Origin: Bacteroidales bacterium
Lineage (GTDB): Bacteria; Bacteroidota; Bacteroidia; Bacteroidales; P3
DNA length: 64,000 nucleotides
Reading direction: 5' to 3'
Assembly (NCBI GenBank): GCA_017962615.1
Contig: JAGCUZ010000043.1
Coordinates: 1-64,000, forward strand
The position numbers and the translations under genes were made by a program. Of the stretch, positions 28,376 to 36,251 are shown piece after piece (the stretch's first letter is position 1; every line of letters starts with the position of its first letter). The notes under the pieces are model-generated. The model was not told where the DNA came from. It saw only the letters and a list, made by a program, of their open reading frames with translations, and searched no databases.

Positions 28376-28814
28376 TAATCAAAAATTAAAAATTATAAGC
28401 CGGAACTAATTGAAAATTAACAATTAAAAATTAGAATTATTTTGAATTTGTTGTTTGGATTCTTAGGGTTGCCCTACGGGCTCAAAATCAAACAAAATCT
28501 AATATAAAATCAAACAAAAATTAAAGATTTTGAAAGATTTTGTGGCAAAGCCTGCGAACTGAGGTCATGAACTGAGGTCATGAGCACCGCTGAATAAAAA
28601 CATGGAAAGCGAATAGCACCGCTGAATAAAAAACATGGATGGCGAATAGTACCGCTTGATAAATTATAAATATAACGAGTCAGCGAAGCGACCTAAATAA
28701 AAAGGTTTTGAACGAAGCGACCTAAATTAAAATAGTTTCTTAATACCTGAAACTGAAGACTTAAGACTTATAACTTACAACTTAGAACTTAAAACTTAAA
28801 ACTTAAAACTCATA
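28376..28814. repeat. AT-rich intergenic block with several tandem arrays
   Basis: No supported gene. It contains: a duplicated GAACTGAGGTCAT near 28556-28582; two full and one partial copy of a 32-33 bp unit starting AGCACCGCTGAATAAAAA (28583-28614, 28615-28647, 28648-28663); a direct repeat CGAAGCGACCTAAAT at 28684-28698 and 28713-28727; and eight tandem 7-bp units of ACTTAAA and variants at 28759-28814, ending 29 bases before the sigma-factor ATG. The 27987-28207 stretch before the MITE is AT-rich with no feature except the antitoxin leader. Confidence 0.75.
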
Positions 28815-28843
28815 GCTTAACGCTTGCAGTGGGGCGACGGGAT

Positions 28844-29395
28844 ATGCGATTGCGTGGGATACATATAGAAGACGAAGAGCGGTATGCGGCCTTGATAGAG
28901 CGGCACAGGGGGCTCGTGGAGCGGCTGTGCCTGTGGCGTTCGCACGGCGACTGGTACCTGTGCGACGAGCTGCGGCAGGAGTGCTACTGTGCGCTGTGGC
29001 GCTACCTGCCAGCCTTGCGCGAGGGGGTCGACGCGCTGCAGGAGCGGGCTTGGGTGGTGCTGCACTGCCGCGGGGTCTTCTCGCACTACGGGCGTCGCCG
29101 CGACGCGAAGAACCTTGACCCGCTGGAGCGCACCGACTTCCTGCAGTCCCTGGACGACAACGACGAGACACTGCTGCTGCACGCCGACGACGGCGGGGAC
29201 GACCTCGCCGACATGGTTGCCGAGTACCTCACCGACTACGAATGCCGCGCGTTCAGGCTGCTTGCCGAGGGCTTCACCCTCCCCGAGCTGGCCGAGCGGC
29301 TGGGCATCGAGACCGAGAGCGCGGCGCGCCTCAGGCGACGCATCATCGTCAAACTACAGAAACACTATAAAATTGACCACGAATCGCACGAATGA
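28844..29395 (+). CDS. Small sigma-70 family RNA polymerase sigma factor
   Basis: 183 residues from the ATG at 28844; a GTG at 28829 in the same frame is an alternative start. The N-terminal part (YAALIERHRGLVERLC through DELRQECYCALWRYL) fits region 2, which binds the -10 element and core polymerase. The C-terminal part (LTDYECRAFRLLAEGFTLPELAERLGIE...RRRIIVKLQKHY) is a region 4 helix-turn-helix. No region 1 or 3, so it is ECF-sized. The last six codons and the stop are supplied by the first unit of a 35-bp tandem repeat. High GC compared with the flanking AT-rich sequence. Three downstream genes probably belong with it and one encodes a membrane protein, so signal-dependent control is likely; the regulon is unknown. 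Confidence 0.82.
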   Translation: MRLRGIHIEDEERYAALIERHRGLVERLCLWRSHGDWYLCDELRQECYCALWRYLPALREGVDALQERAWVVLHCRGVFSHYGRRRDAKNLDPLERTDFLQSLDDNDETLLLHADDGGDDLADMVAEYLTDYECRAFRLLAEGFTLPELAERLGIETESAARLRRRIIVKLQKHYKIDHESHE

Positions 29396-29620
29396 CACGG
29401 ATATACTTTGAACACGGATTGCTCGGATTACACGGATATACTTTGACCACGAATCGCACGGATGACACGGATATACTTTGAACACGAATCGCACGAATAA
29501 CACGAATATATTTTTGAACACGGATTGCTCGGATGACACGGATATACTTTGACCACAAATTACACGAATAGCACGAATATACTTTGAACACGGATTACTC
29601 GTATGACACGGATATTTGTC
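29375..29620. repeat. Seven tandem 35-bp repeats
   Basis: Units start at 29375, 29410, 29445, 29480, 29516, 29551 and 29586; all are 35 bp except the fourth (36). The core alternates GACCACGAATCGCACGAAT and GAACACGGATTGCTCGGAT forms followed by NACACGGATATACTTT. Units are contiguous with no spacers, so this is not CRISPR. Degenerate relatives lie at 175-195 and 10184-10213, which marks it as a dispersed intergenic repeat. The first unit overlaps the 3' end of the sigma gene. The remainder of the gap to 29689 is AT-rich and featureless. Confidence 0.85.
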
Positions 29621-29689
29621 ATAATAGTGTGATTGGTGTTTTACAAAACAAATACAAACCAATAAAAACCAATAAAAGAAAGGATTAAC

Positions 29690-30016
29690 ATGACAGCTTT
29701 TAAGAAGAAAGGGGAGTTTAAGCCGCGGGCGCTGACGCCGGAGGCCGTGGCGTACATCACGGCCCTTGCCGCCGAGCACTAGGCGGGCCTCGAGGAGCGC
29801 TGCGCCCGTTACTGCAGGCGTGCCGCCGTGCTGCGCACTGCGGCGGCAGCATGCCTGCTGGTGCTTTTTGCCACCAATGTCAACAATGCGTTTGCATCCG
29901 TACCGCGCTACGAAAAGACATATTCAAGTATTAAGTCAGACGGTGCTTCAATCTGTCAGACCATCGACACGCTGTTAATATGTCAGCAAACGGCGCGGGC
30001 GGCCTCCGTGCTGTAG
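29690..30016 (+). pseudogene. Membrane-protein gene interrupted by an in-frame TAG
   Basis: From ATG 29690 the frame reads 30 codons (MTAFKKKGEF...ITALAAEH), meets TAG at 29780-29782, then stays open for 77 more codons to TAG at 30014-30016. The part after the stop is of the same high-GC coding style and contains a membrane segment (LRTAAAACLLVLFATNV), with charged flanks. Together this would be a 108-residue, single-helix protein with a cytoplasmic N-terminus. Its place directly after the sigma factor suggests an anti-sigma or sensing partner, but no known anti-sigma domain is seen. The stop may be a recent mutation, a sequencing error or a read-through site. Other genes here end in TAG (for example hutI, radC), so general TAG reassignment is unlikely. 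Confidence 0.65.
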
Positions 30017-30055
30017 TTGGCGTACCGACACAGACTGATAACAAGACACAAGATA

Positions 30056-30583
30056 ATGGATCAAATAAAGAAGATACGGCGTTTCTGGATTGTAGTGGGC
30101 GCATTGCTTGTCGTGGTTTTTGTCGCTATCCTGCTGTGGCATAGGTGGTACTGGTTCTTCCCGTCGAAAGAGGTGAGCGAGATGTATTCCAAATACGAGC
30201 ATGTCGACGGCATCAATGCCGCATACGTTCAGGCCTACCGCGTCAACGACACGGTGACGGTGGATGTCACACTGCTCCAAGCCGTAAGCGACACGGGCTG
30301 GACCATACTGCAACACGACTTCAACCTCCCGATAATCCCCAAAGAGTATGAGGCAATAGTTTGTAGCGACAGCAACAAAGTTACCGTAAAAGCCATAAAT
30401 AAAAAAGACCCAGCAAGCCCTGTCGACACTGTCAACGTGTTAAACAATAACACAATGATTATATCACGCCCCAAACGTACACTTTGTATCTTTTCAATAA
30501 CCGACTCCACGCAACTGAATGCAATCCTCAATTTCTATTACGATTACAATACCAACAACAATAAAACAATCTTTAAATTATGA
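30056..30583 (+). CDS. Single-helix membrane protein in the sigma operon, function unknown
   Basis: 175 residues from the ATG at 30056; the frame continues upstream only through codons that overlap the end of the previous gene. Basic N-terminus (MDQIKKIRRF), a transmembrane helix at about 10-27 (WIVVGALLVVVFVAILLW) and an extracytoplasmic domain of about 145 residues with a beta-rich look (DTVTVDVTLLQAVSDTGWTI). No family recognised. Its stop overlaps the start of the lipoprotein gene by 4 bases, so the two are translationally coupled. Confidence 0.75.
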   Translation: MDQIKKIRRFWIVVGALLVVVFVAILLWHRWYWFFPSKEVSEMYSKYEHVDGINAAYVQAYRVNDTVTVDVTLLQAVSDTGWTILQHDFNLPIIPKEYEAIVCSDSNKVTVKAINKKDPASPVDTVNVLNNNTMIISRPKRTLCIFSITDSTQLNAILNFYYDYNTNNNKTIFKL

Positions 30584-30999
30584 TCAAAAAATCAAGAACA
30601 ATCAAAGCGTTAGCACTTATCGCAGTGCTTGGAACGATGGCCGCAGGCTGTCAGAAAGAAACAATGGTCGAACCACAGACGAGCGTTACCGAGGTGGACG
30701 CAGTGCACCATGTGCACTACACCATCAACGGCGAGCTGTGTCAGGAAAGGCTTGTAGGTGAGGAGGCATGGAACGATTTCCTCTACCGCATGCTGGCGTT
30801 GGCGGAGCGTGGTTACACAGTCCGGATCCTCAACGAGAGCCGCACATCCCAAGTCTCGGCCTCCAAGGAGGTTGTCACCTACACAACCACCGACAAGGAT
30901 GCCGCCGCCTGGTGTAACAACATGTATTCACTCGGATACGAAGTGTCGCTCAGTTACGACCCAGAAACAGGAGTATACACCTGCATTGCCATCAAGTAA
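30580..30999 (+). CDS. Small lipoprotein in the sigma operon, function unknown
   Basis: 139 residues with a lipoprotein signal peptide: charged N-terminus, hydrophobic core and lipobox ending MAAGC with Cys24 as the lipidation site. The mature part is about 115 residues, mixed helix and strand, with two further Cys (one in ELCQERL, others in AAWCNNM and YTCIAIK). No family recognised. It is the last gene of the run beginning with the sigma factor, so it is probably under the same control and faces the periplasm or the surface. Confidence 0.78.
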   Translation: MIKKSRTIKALALIAVLGTMAAGCQKETMVEPQTSVTEVDAVHHVHYTINGELCQERLVGEEAWNDFLYRMLALAERGYTVRILNESRTSQVSASKEVVTYTTTDKDAAAWCNNMYSLGYEVSLSYDPETGVYTCIAIK

Positions 31000-31046
31000 A
31001 ACAAACAACAGCAAACCATAATAACAGTTTGCACAAAACTTTAATG

Positions 31047-31213
31047 CCTATGAAATTCATCTAATCAAGCCCATACACATGTATGCTGCGTCGGCATGTG
31101 CGGGCTATAAAAAGAGGGTGCCGACGCAGGGAGAGTGTCTTGAACTTTCACAACATATAATTCACTCATCCCTGCTAAGGAGCACCCGAGACGCGCAATA
31201 AAATCACGCAGTC
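31047..31213 (+). ncRNA. Structured RNA element, copy 1 (candidate 5' leader)
   Basis: Four helices can be drawn. P1: AGCCC (31068-31072) with GGGCT (31102-31106), extended by CACATG/CATGTG. P2: GGGTGC (31116-31121) with GCACCC (31182-31187). P3, inside P2: GCAGGGAGAGTG (31126-31137) with CACTCATCCCTGC (31163-31175), one bulge. P4: GACGCG (31190-31195) with CGCAGTC (31207-31213), one bulge. The leading GAAATTCATCTAATC and the AAAGAGGGTGCC joint are shared with copy 2 at 34385-34542, which has the same helices with different base pairs in P1 and P3. It ends about 95 bases before the 504-residue protein. It matches no riboswitch class I know. The gap 31000-31308 holds nothing else. Confidence 0.55.
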
Positions 31214-31308
31214 TTAGTTATAACGAAAGACAACCGATTGTATTGTGTAGATGGTGTTTCGTTTCGTGAAGGCTGCAAAAAACAAACAACCCCAAAAACA
31301 ACAAAACA

Positions 31309-32823
31309 ATGAAAACAAAATTAATACACAGATTTTTAGGCGTGCAGCCCTCCACTATAATGAAGCCGTTGACGGTTTCTTTTGCACTCCTTTTATCTAT
31401 TTTAACAACGAAAGCATACGGTCAAGAGTTAGACATGTACCACGGCTTATCGTCTGTTGTGCAAAGCAACATCATTGTCCGCTGTTATAATGGAGATCAG
31501 TTCGTTAGTTATGAAGAAACCGACTCAATGCATCTTTTCCTATGGGTTAAAGATGACTCTACCATTATATATGCCGCAGGTATTCCTTTGGACCTATTTG
31601 TTCGAGACTTCGAAATATACAAGGATTTGGTATATTTCTGCGGATATAGAAAATCCGGAAACCAAACAGATGGAATGATAGGATATTTCCGCATAGATGT
31701 GACTTGTCATCCTTCACCAAAAAACTTTTATGTTTATGACAATATTTGGTTCGCTTCTACACACTCTAAAGAATTTACCGAAATGGAGGTGTATGACAAA
31801 TATGCTGGATCCTCATGGGCTGGCGACAGTGTGTTTCTCGTAGCTGTTGGCGTGGACCGAAATGGTCAGAGTCTTGTCCTGGAAGCAATAGGCGAATACG
31901 ACAATATGGCAAATTGGAGGTACTCATTAGGACGAGGCCAATATACAAATACGAATGAAACATTTGAACAAATATCTGTTACAGACTCATTTGTAGTAAC
32001 CGCTGGTACTATATACAACGACTTAAAGAACGGCATGGGGTTCAGAGCGTTTGATAAATATGGTACCCATGATATGTTTTCCAATCCTTCAATACACGAC
32101 AATGTCTATAGATATTTACCACAAGGCAGTCCGGCAGCGCCAACGCAGGTAGTACAATATCCTATCTCGAACCGCTTTGAAATGACAGCAATAGACAACG
32201 ACACAATAGCCACTCTTTCTTTATACAGGATAGACAATGGGGGCATGCCGCCCGTGATGTATTATGGTTTTTTACTGAACCTATATGATATCAAACAGGC
32301 TATTACTACCATGAACAGTCCATGCGTGCATTCAATGGGAACCCCTGAGTCGTACTTTTGGGGGAATATATACGATTTGAAATACGATGTTAAAAAAGAG
32401 CAATTGGTTGCAGTTCTCACCGCCGATGTTCCGTCATGGGGTCCACAGAGCGTATTCGCAATAATTCCATATGCACAGCCGCTGCCGATTACATTTGACT
32501 ATAATTACGCACCTCTTGGATATGATTACAATATGGTGATACCGATGTATCGCCCAACCCTCACACACTATTCATATCTGCTATCAAGTCGTTACATTGG
32601 TTGGGATTTGGTGGATTACTACAGATACCCCAATACCACTCCTTCGTATGTACCACAATGCGTCGTACAAGGACAGGAAACATGCGATTACCCCGGAGAC
32701 ATGATGTCAAGATACGAAGTGGCACCTTTAAAGATCTATCGCAAAGCCACGTTCAAATTCAGCAAAGAAACCATGACATGCGTAGACAAAAAGCTAAAGG
32801 TGACATGCCGTCATAATTTATAA
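31309..32823 (+). CDS. Secreted protein, 504 residues, function unknown
   Basis: Signal peptide within the first 40 residues; either M1 or M18 (MKPLTVSFALLLSILTTKAYGQ) could start it, and 31309 is kept because of the AT-rich ACAAAACA leader before it. The mature part is about 465 residues, beta-rich with repeated aromatic strands. No T9SS sorting domain, no lipobox and no membrane helix, so it is probably periplasmic or surface-associated through a partner. A paralogue of identical length lies at 34679-36193 (shared TFEQISVT, PNNRFEMTA-like and IVVRCY/VGVD-type segments). Each is followed by a gene of the DTLxWRQREPTFYYW family, so the two products may work together. AT-rich compared with neighbouring operons. 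Confidence 0.8.
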   Translation: MKTKLIHRFLGVQPSTIMKPLTVSFALLLSILTTKAYGQELDMYHGLSSVVQSNIIVRCYNGDQFVSYEETDSMHLFLWVKDDSTIIYAAGIPLDLFVRDFEIYKDLVYFCGYRKSGNQTDGMIGYFRIDVTCHPSPKNFYVYDNIWFASTHSKEFTEMEVYDKYAGSSWAGDSVFLVAVGVDRNGQSLVLEAIGEYDNMANWRYSLGRGQYTNTNETFEQISVTDSFVVTAGTIYNDLKNGMGFRAFDKYGTHDMFSNPSIHDNVYRYLPQGSPAAPTQVVQYPISNRFEMTAIDNDTIATLSLYRIDNGGMPPVMYYGFLLNLYDIKQAITTMNSPCVHSMGTPESYFWGNIYDLKYDVKKEQLVAVLTADVPSWGPQSVFAIIPYAQPLPITFDYNYAPLGYDYNMVIPMYRPTLTHYSYLLSSRYIGWDLVDYYRYPNTTPSYVPQCVVQGQETCDYPGDMMSRYEVAPLKIYRKATFKFSKETMTCVDKKLKVTCRHNL

Positions 32824-32856
32824 AAAGGTCATAAACATATATATAATTGCAATATC

Positions 32857-34248
32857 ATGAAAAAATATCTTGTTATTATGTTATTATTGGCATCTGTAAT
32901 GCCGATTTTCGCCCAAACAGACACTCTACGCTGGAGGCAGCGTGAACCGACCTTTTACTATTGGAACAACCACTGGGCAGACGTGCAGGGCGGCACCTTG
33001 ACTATTCGAGATGTATCATGTGCATCCATGATAAAAGCACGCCGTTGTATTGCCGACAGCACACTGAAGGTGATAGGCGTTGCGGCTCCGGTATCGATAG
33101 ATTATATGCAATGTCGTATTGACACCAATTTGATAGCCATCAGGGTGGCGGAATATTTCCAGCTGTATGAGGCCACAGCAGACAGCTTTTACCTTGTAGC
33201 CGAGGCTCGTTATGACACCGCACATCCACGTTACCGCATGGTGATGCACAACCCTTTATTCCGGCCACACGTCCCCTTAGACCCAGACCCATGGGACGAC
33301 GACACCCTCGAGCTTATGCCGTATGTATATGAGGCTTATTTTGACAAGCCATACATAGTAAGCGATTCGTTCTATGTGGCGGTAACACACAACAACAGTG
33401 ATTGGTATATAGACGATAATACCGGAAATTATAGACGATTGCCGGGCTATGGAACACTGTATTATACAATTGCAGGTGCATGTGCCATAGAAGACCACTT
33501 TAGAATAAAATACACCAACCCCTTTAATCAAATCCCTGAAAACCGACTGAATGAAGAAACAAGTGCTTATCGCGACTATTACCTGCAGGGCTGGACGCAT
33601 ATAGACCCATGCAACTCCACGGAGCACCCCTCATATATGTACCTATTCCCCATATTCGACACCACGGGGCTTGATATACACGGCTTCAGGTGGGTAGGCG
33701 AGTGCGACTCGGTGCGTAACGTGCAACTGCTGGATGCCAACGGCAATCAAGGCTGGGCCTACCTGTCGTGGAACGCAGGACAATATGCCCGCTGGTGGGA
33801 GGTGTCGTACGGCCGTCGTGGCATCCGTCCCGAAGAAGGCATGCGCGACACTGTCCAGAGCTCCTTCGTCCGCCTCGAGGGGCTGCAAGCCGACAGCCAG
33901 TATGTGGTGTACGTGCGCGAGCGCTGCCGCGAGGACACGCGCAGCGTGTGGTCGCGCTACTTTATATTCCGTATGCCCCATGCCTCGGAGGTGGAGACAC
34001 CGCAGAAGACGGACGTCGACATCTACACCCACCTCATCCCCAACCCCGCGTCGGGTCCCGTAACCGTGATATCGGGCTTCAGGATAGAGGCCGTCGAGGT
34101 GTACACCGTGGCGGGCACGCTGGTGGAGACCATAGGTCTGAAGGCCAACACCGGCGTGATCGACACCTCGCGCTGGCCCAAGGGTGCCTATATCCTCCGC
34201 ATCCGCACCTCGCACGGCGACACCGCCAAACGCCTCGTGGTGCAATAA
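32857..34248 (+). CDS. T9SS-sorted secreted protein, family copy A
   Basis: 463 residues. Signal peptide 1-19 (VMPIFAQ), a family-specific N-terminal region beginning TDTLRWRQREPTFYYW, an FN3-like domain at about 285-370 (LDANGNQGWAYLSWNA...YVVYVRERCREDTRS), and a T9SS type A sorting domain at about 390-463 (HLIPNPASGP to AKRLVVQ). The first 60 percent of the gene is AT-rich; from about 33650 it becomes clearly GC-rich. Two further copies follow at 36252 and 37656. Its sorting domain is identical in protein to that of the 36252 copy. Surface location expected; no enzymatic motif. Confidence 0.83.
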   Translation: MKKYLVIMLLLASVMPIFAQTDTLRWRQREPTFYYWNNHWADVQGGTLTIRDVSCASMIKARRCIADSTLKVIGVAAPVSIDYMQCRIDTNLIAIRVAEYFQLYEATADSFYLVAEARYDTAHPRYRMVMHNPLFRPHVPLDPDPWDDDTLELMPYVYEAYFDKPYIVSDSFYVAVTHNNSDWYIDDNTGNYRRLPGYGTLYYTIAGACAIEDHFRIKYTNPFNQIPENRLNEETSAYRDYYLQGWTHIDPCNSTEHPSYMYLFPIFDTTGLDIHGFRWVGECDSVRNVQLLDANGNQGWAYLSWNAGQYARWWEVSYGRRGIRPEEGMRDTVQSSFVRLEGLQADSQYVVYVRERCREDTRSVWSRYFIFRMPHASEVETPQKTDVDIYTHLIPNPASGPVTVISGFRIEAVEVYTVAGTLVETIGLKANTGVIDTSRWPKGAYILRIRTSHGDTAKRLVVQ

Positions 34249-34384
34249 CCCTCGCGAGCTTGACGAGCGTGGCAAGCCCCGCGAACTTGACGAGCAAACG
34301 TCCCTCAACCGAGGCCTAACCAAGACGCAAATGTTTTCACCCATAACGTAAACAAGCAAACAACATTCACAAACATCTTAATTC
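34249..34384. other. Intergenic region before structured RNA copy 2
   Basis: No gene. A direct repeat GCGARCTTGACGAGC occurs at 34254-34268 and 34281-34295. The stretch 34543-34678, after the RNA element, is AT-rich with no recognisable -7 box, leaving open whether the second module has its own promoter. Confidence 0.5.
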
Positions 34385-34542
34385 CCATGAAATTCATCTA
34401 ATCCAGCCCTGCACAAGTATTTGTGCGGGGCAATAGAAAGAGGGTGCCAATGCTGGGAGAGTGTTATCGTTTTTTGCAGAACTGGTTTTACACTTCCCTG
34501 CCAAGACGCACCCAAGCGCAGAAACAGGACTCTGCGGTTTTT
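34385..34542 (+). ncRNA. Structured RNA element, copy 2 (candidate 5' leader with terminator-like end)
   Basis: P1: GCCCTGCACAA (34406-34416), loop GTAT, TTGTGCGGGGC (34421-34431), 11 pairs. P2: GGGTGC (34442-34447) with GCACCC (34508-34513). P3: GCTGGGAGAGTGT (34452-34464) with ACACTTCCCTGC (34490-34501). P4: CGCAGA (34517-34522) with TCTGCG (34531-34536), followed by five T at 34538-34542, which looks like an intrinsic terminator. Helices are in the same places as in copy 1 although the P1 and P3 base pairs and all loops differ. This is what a conserved RNA fold, rather than a conserved DNA site, would show. It lies 136 bases before the second 504-residue gene. Confidence 0.55.
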
Positions 34543-34678
34543 GGTGTAACGCGGGCGGGACTTGATTATTGTGTCATCGCAATAATTGCATAGCCCATTA
34601 CTTTCTTACCGCAGAACATACAGCCGAAGAGTTCGCATAAATAGAACAAAACAACAGAATGATTAAAGAATAAATGTC

Positions 34679-36193
34679 ATGACACCAATAATATATTATC
34701 GAAGCGACCACCATCCGAGGGCAAAAAAGCCAACGCTTTGCCATAGAGGTTTTGCCGCATTGCGGACTATCAGCTTCATTATCTTCCTATCATTTGCCGC
34801 AAGTGGGTATGCTCAATTTGAAAAACATGTAGACCTTAGTCTATCCAATCCCGTACAAAAAACCATCGTACGAAACAATGGCGACACTGGTTTTGTTAGT
34901 TATGTGGAGACAACGACGCAGCATCTTTTTATTAAAGCAGACGACACGATGGGAGTTATATTCACAGTAGAACTACCATTCGTCTACACTGTTAATGATT
35001 TTGAAATATACGAGAATATGGCTTTCTTCTGTGGCCACGAAACAACACCGACTGGCAGTCAATTAGGACTTATTGGCTATTTTTACTTGGATAGTATATG
35101 TGTATATAAAAGAGATGTTTATATTTATAGCAACATAACGGTTGAACCCGGTCAGCCGCTAGTATTGGCAAAAAATTTTACCGAATTGGAAATTGTGGAG
35201 AATTATACGCCTAGAGATAGCATTGCCATTGTAATGATTGGCATAGACGGCAACGACAGGCCTGTCGTATTAGAAGCAATAGGACCATACAACAATCCAA
35301 CAAATTGGAGATATGCATTGGGGTACAAAAGTAAAAACGAAGAGAAAGAAACATTTGAACAAATATCCGTTACAGAGCATTATGTAGCTACTGGAGGCAC
35401 TGTCTTTGACGACCTTGCTGATGGTATAAGTTTTAGGTTTTTCATAAGGCACAATAATCCTGACATGTTCTATGGCAGTACATTGCACAACGATGTATAC
35501 AGATATCCGACAAACAGCCCCATACCACCAACGCCACTACCGACACCAGTATATGCCACACTTTATCCAGTCAACAGACAATTTGAAATGACAGCTGTTA
35601 AGGGTGACCGTATCGCCACACTATCTATTTGTGACCAAAATGCACAACCGCAGATGTATTATGGTATTTTGCTGAATGTATACGACATCCCACAAACAAT
35701 TTCTACGCCCAATATCAATTGTCTGTATTCCATGCACAATCCACCTGCGTACAATATTGGCTCGACGTATGTATCCGACCTCAGGTATGATGCGGGCAAG
35801 GATAGACTACTTGCACTCCTCACCGTAGATGTTCCAGGCGTGGGAACTAAATGTGTGTGTGGTATGATTCATTATTCACAACCATTGCCATTTAACTTTG
35901 ACTACTACACCATATATGGTTTATATTTCAACAAAGTTGTATTGACCGACTATGGGGTATCGTACTTGTCGTCTGGCCATTCTGGAGCCGGGTCACCCAT
36001 TGCCGAGTATTACAAATATCCTTTGGGAACTTCACCAAATTGCAGTGTCATGTTTACTCATGGTTGTTCGGCTCCTGAAGAATTCACATCAAAAAGCCAC
36101 AACTACCCGCTTGACACTTATCGTGGCGTATTTAGCTTCAACATGGATTCCATGCCTTGCTTACCTTATAGAATTAACCGCATATGTTATTGA
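34679..36193 (+). CDS. Secreted protein, 504 residues, paralogue of the 31309 gene
   Basis: Same length and fold pattern as the 31309 protein, including ETFEQISVTEHYVATGGTV against a near-equal segment there, and matching YGILLNVYDI and LLTVDVP stretches. Long n-region and a hydrophobic signal segment at about 29-45 (LRTISFIIFLSFAASGYAQ); there is no later Met, so 34679 is the start. No sorting domain or lipobox. The C-terminal part ends SMPCLPYRINRICY, where the other copy ends in a basic Cys-containing tail, so two Cys near the end are a common feature. Function unknown. Confidence 0.8.
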   Translation: MTPIIYYRSDHHPRAKKPTLCHRGFAALRTISFIIFLSFAASGYAQFEKHVDLSLSNPVQKTIVRNNGDTGFVSYVETTTQHLFIKADDTMGVIFTVELPFVYTVNDFEIYENMAFFCGHETTPTGSQLGLIGYFYLDSICVYKRDVYIYSNITVEPGQPLVLAKNFTELEIVENYTPRDSIAIVMIGIDGNDRPVVLEAIGPYNNPTNWRYALGYKSKNEEKETFEQISVTEHYVATGGTVFDDLADGISFRFFIRHNNPDMFYGSTLHNDVYRYPTNSPIPPTPLPTPVYATLYPVNRQFEMTAVKGDRIATLSICDQNAQPQMYYGILLNVYDIPQTISTPNINCLYSMHNPPAYNIGSTYVSDLRYDAGKDRLLALLTVDVPGVGTKCVCGMIHYSQPLPFNFDYYTIYGLYFNKVVLTDYGVSYLSSGHSGAGSPIAEYYKYPLGTSPNCSVMFTHGCSAPEEFTSKSHNYPLDTYRGVFSFNMDSMPCLPYRINRICY

Positions 36194-36251
36194 TACAAAT
36201 AAATTTACATACATACACACAAACAATACAAAACAAAATAATATCAATATA

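Noticed and set aside
29375..29620. CRISPR array
   Set aside because: The 35-bp units are contiguous and diverge within the repeat; there are no spacers and no cas genes.
29780..29782. TAG reassigned to an amino acid
   Set aside because: hutI (42746-42748) and radC (60490-60492) end at TAG at the expected family length, so TAG is a working stop here.
31047..31213. Cobalamin, TPP, FMN or glycine riboswitch
   Set aside because: The class-specific core sequences of these riboswitches are not present in either copy.
35952..36251. 100-codon N-terminal extension of copy B
   Set aside because: It overlaps the 34679 gene in another frame; the signal peptide starts at 36252.
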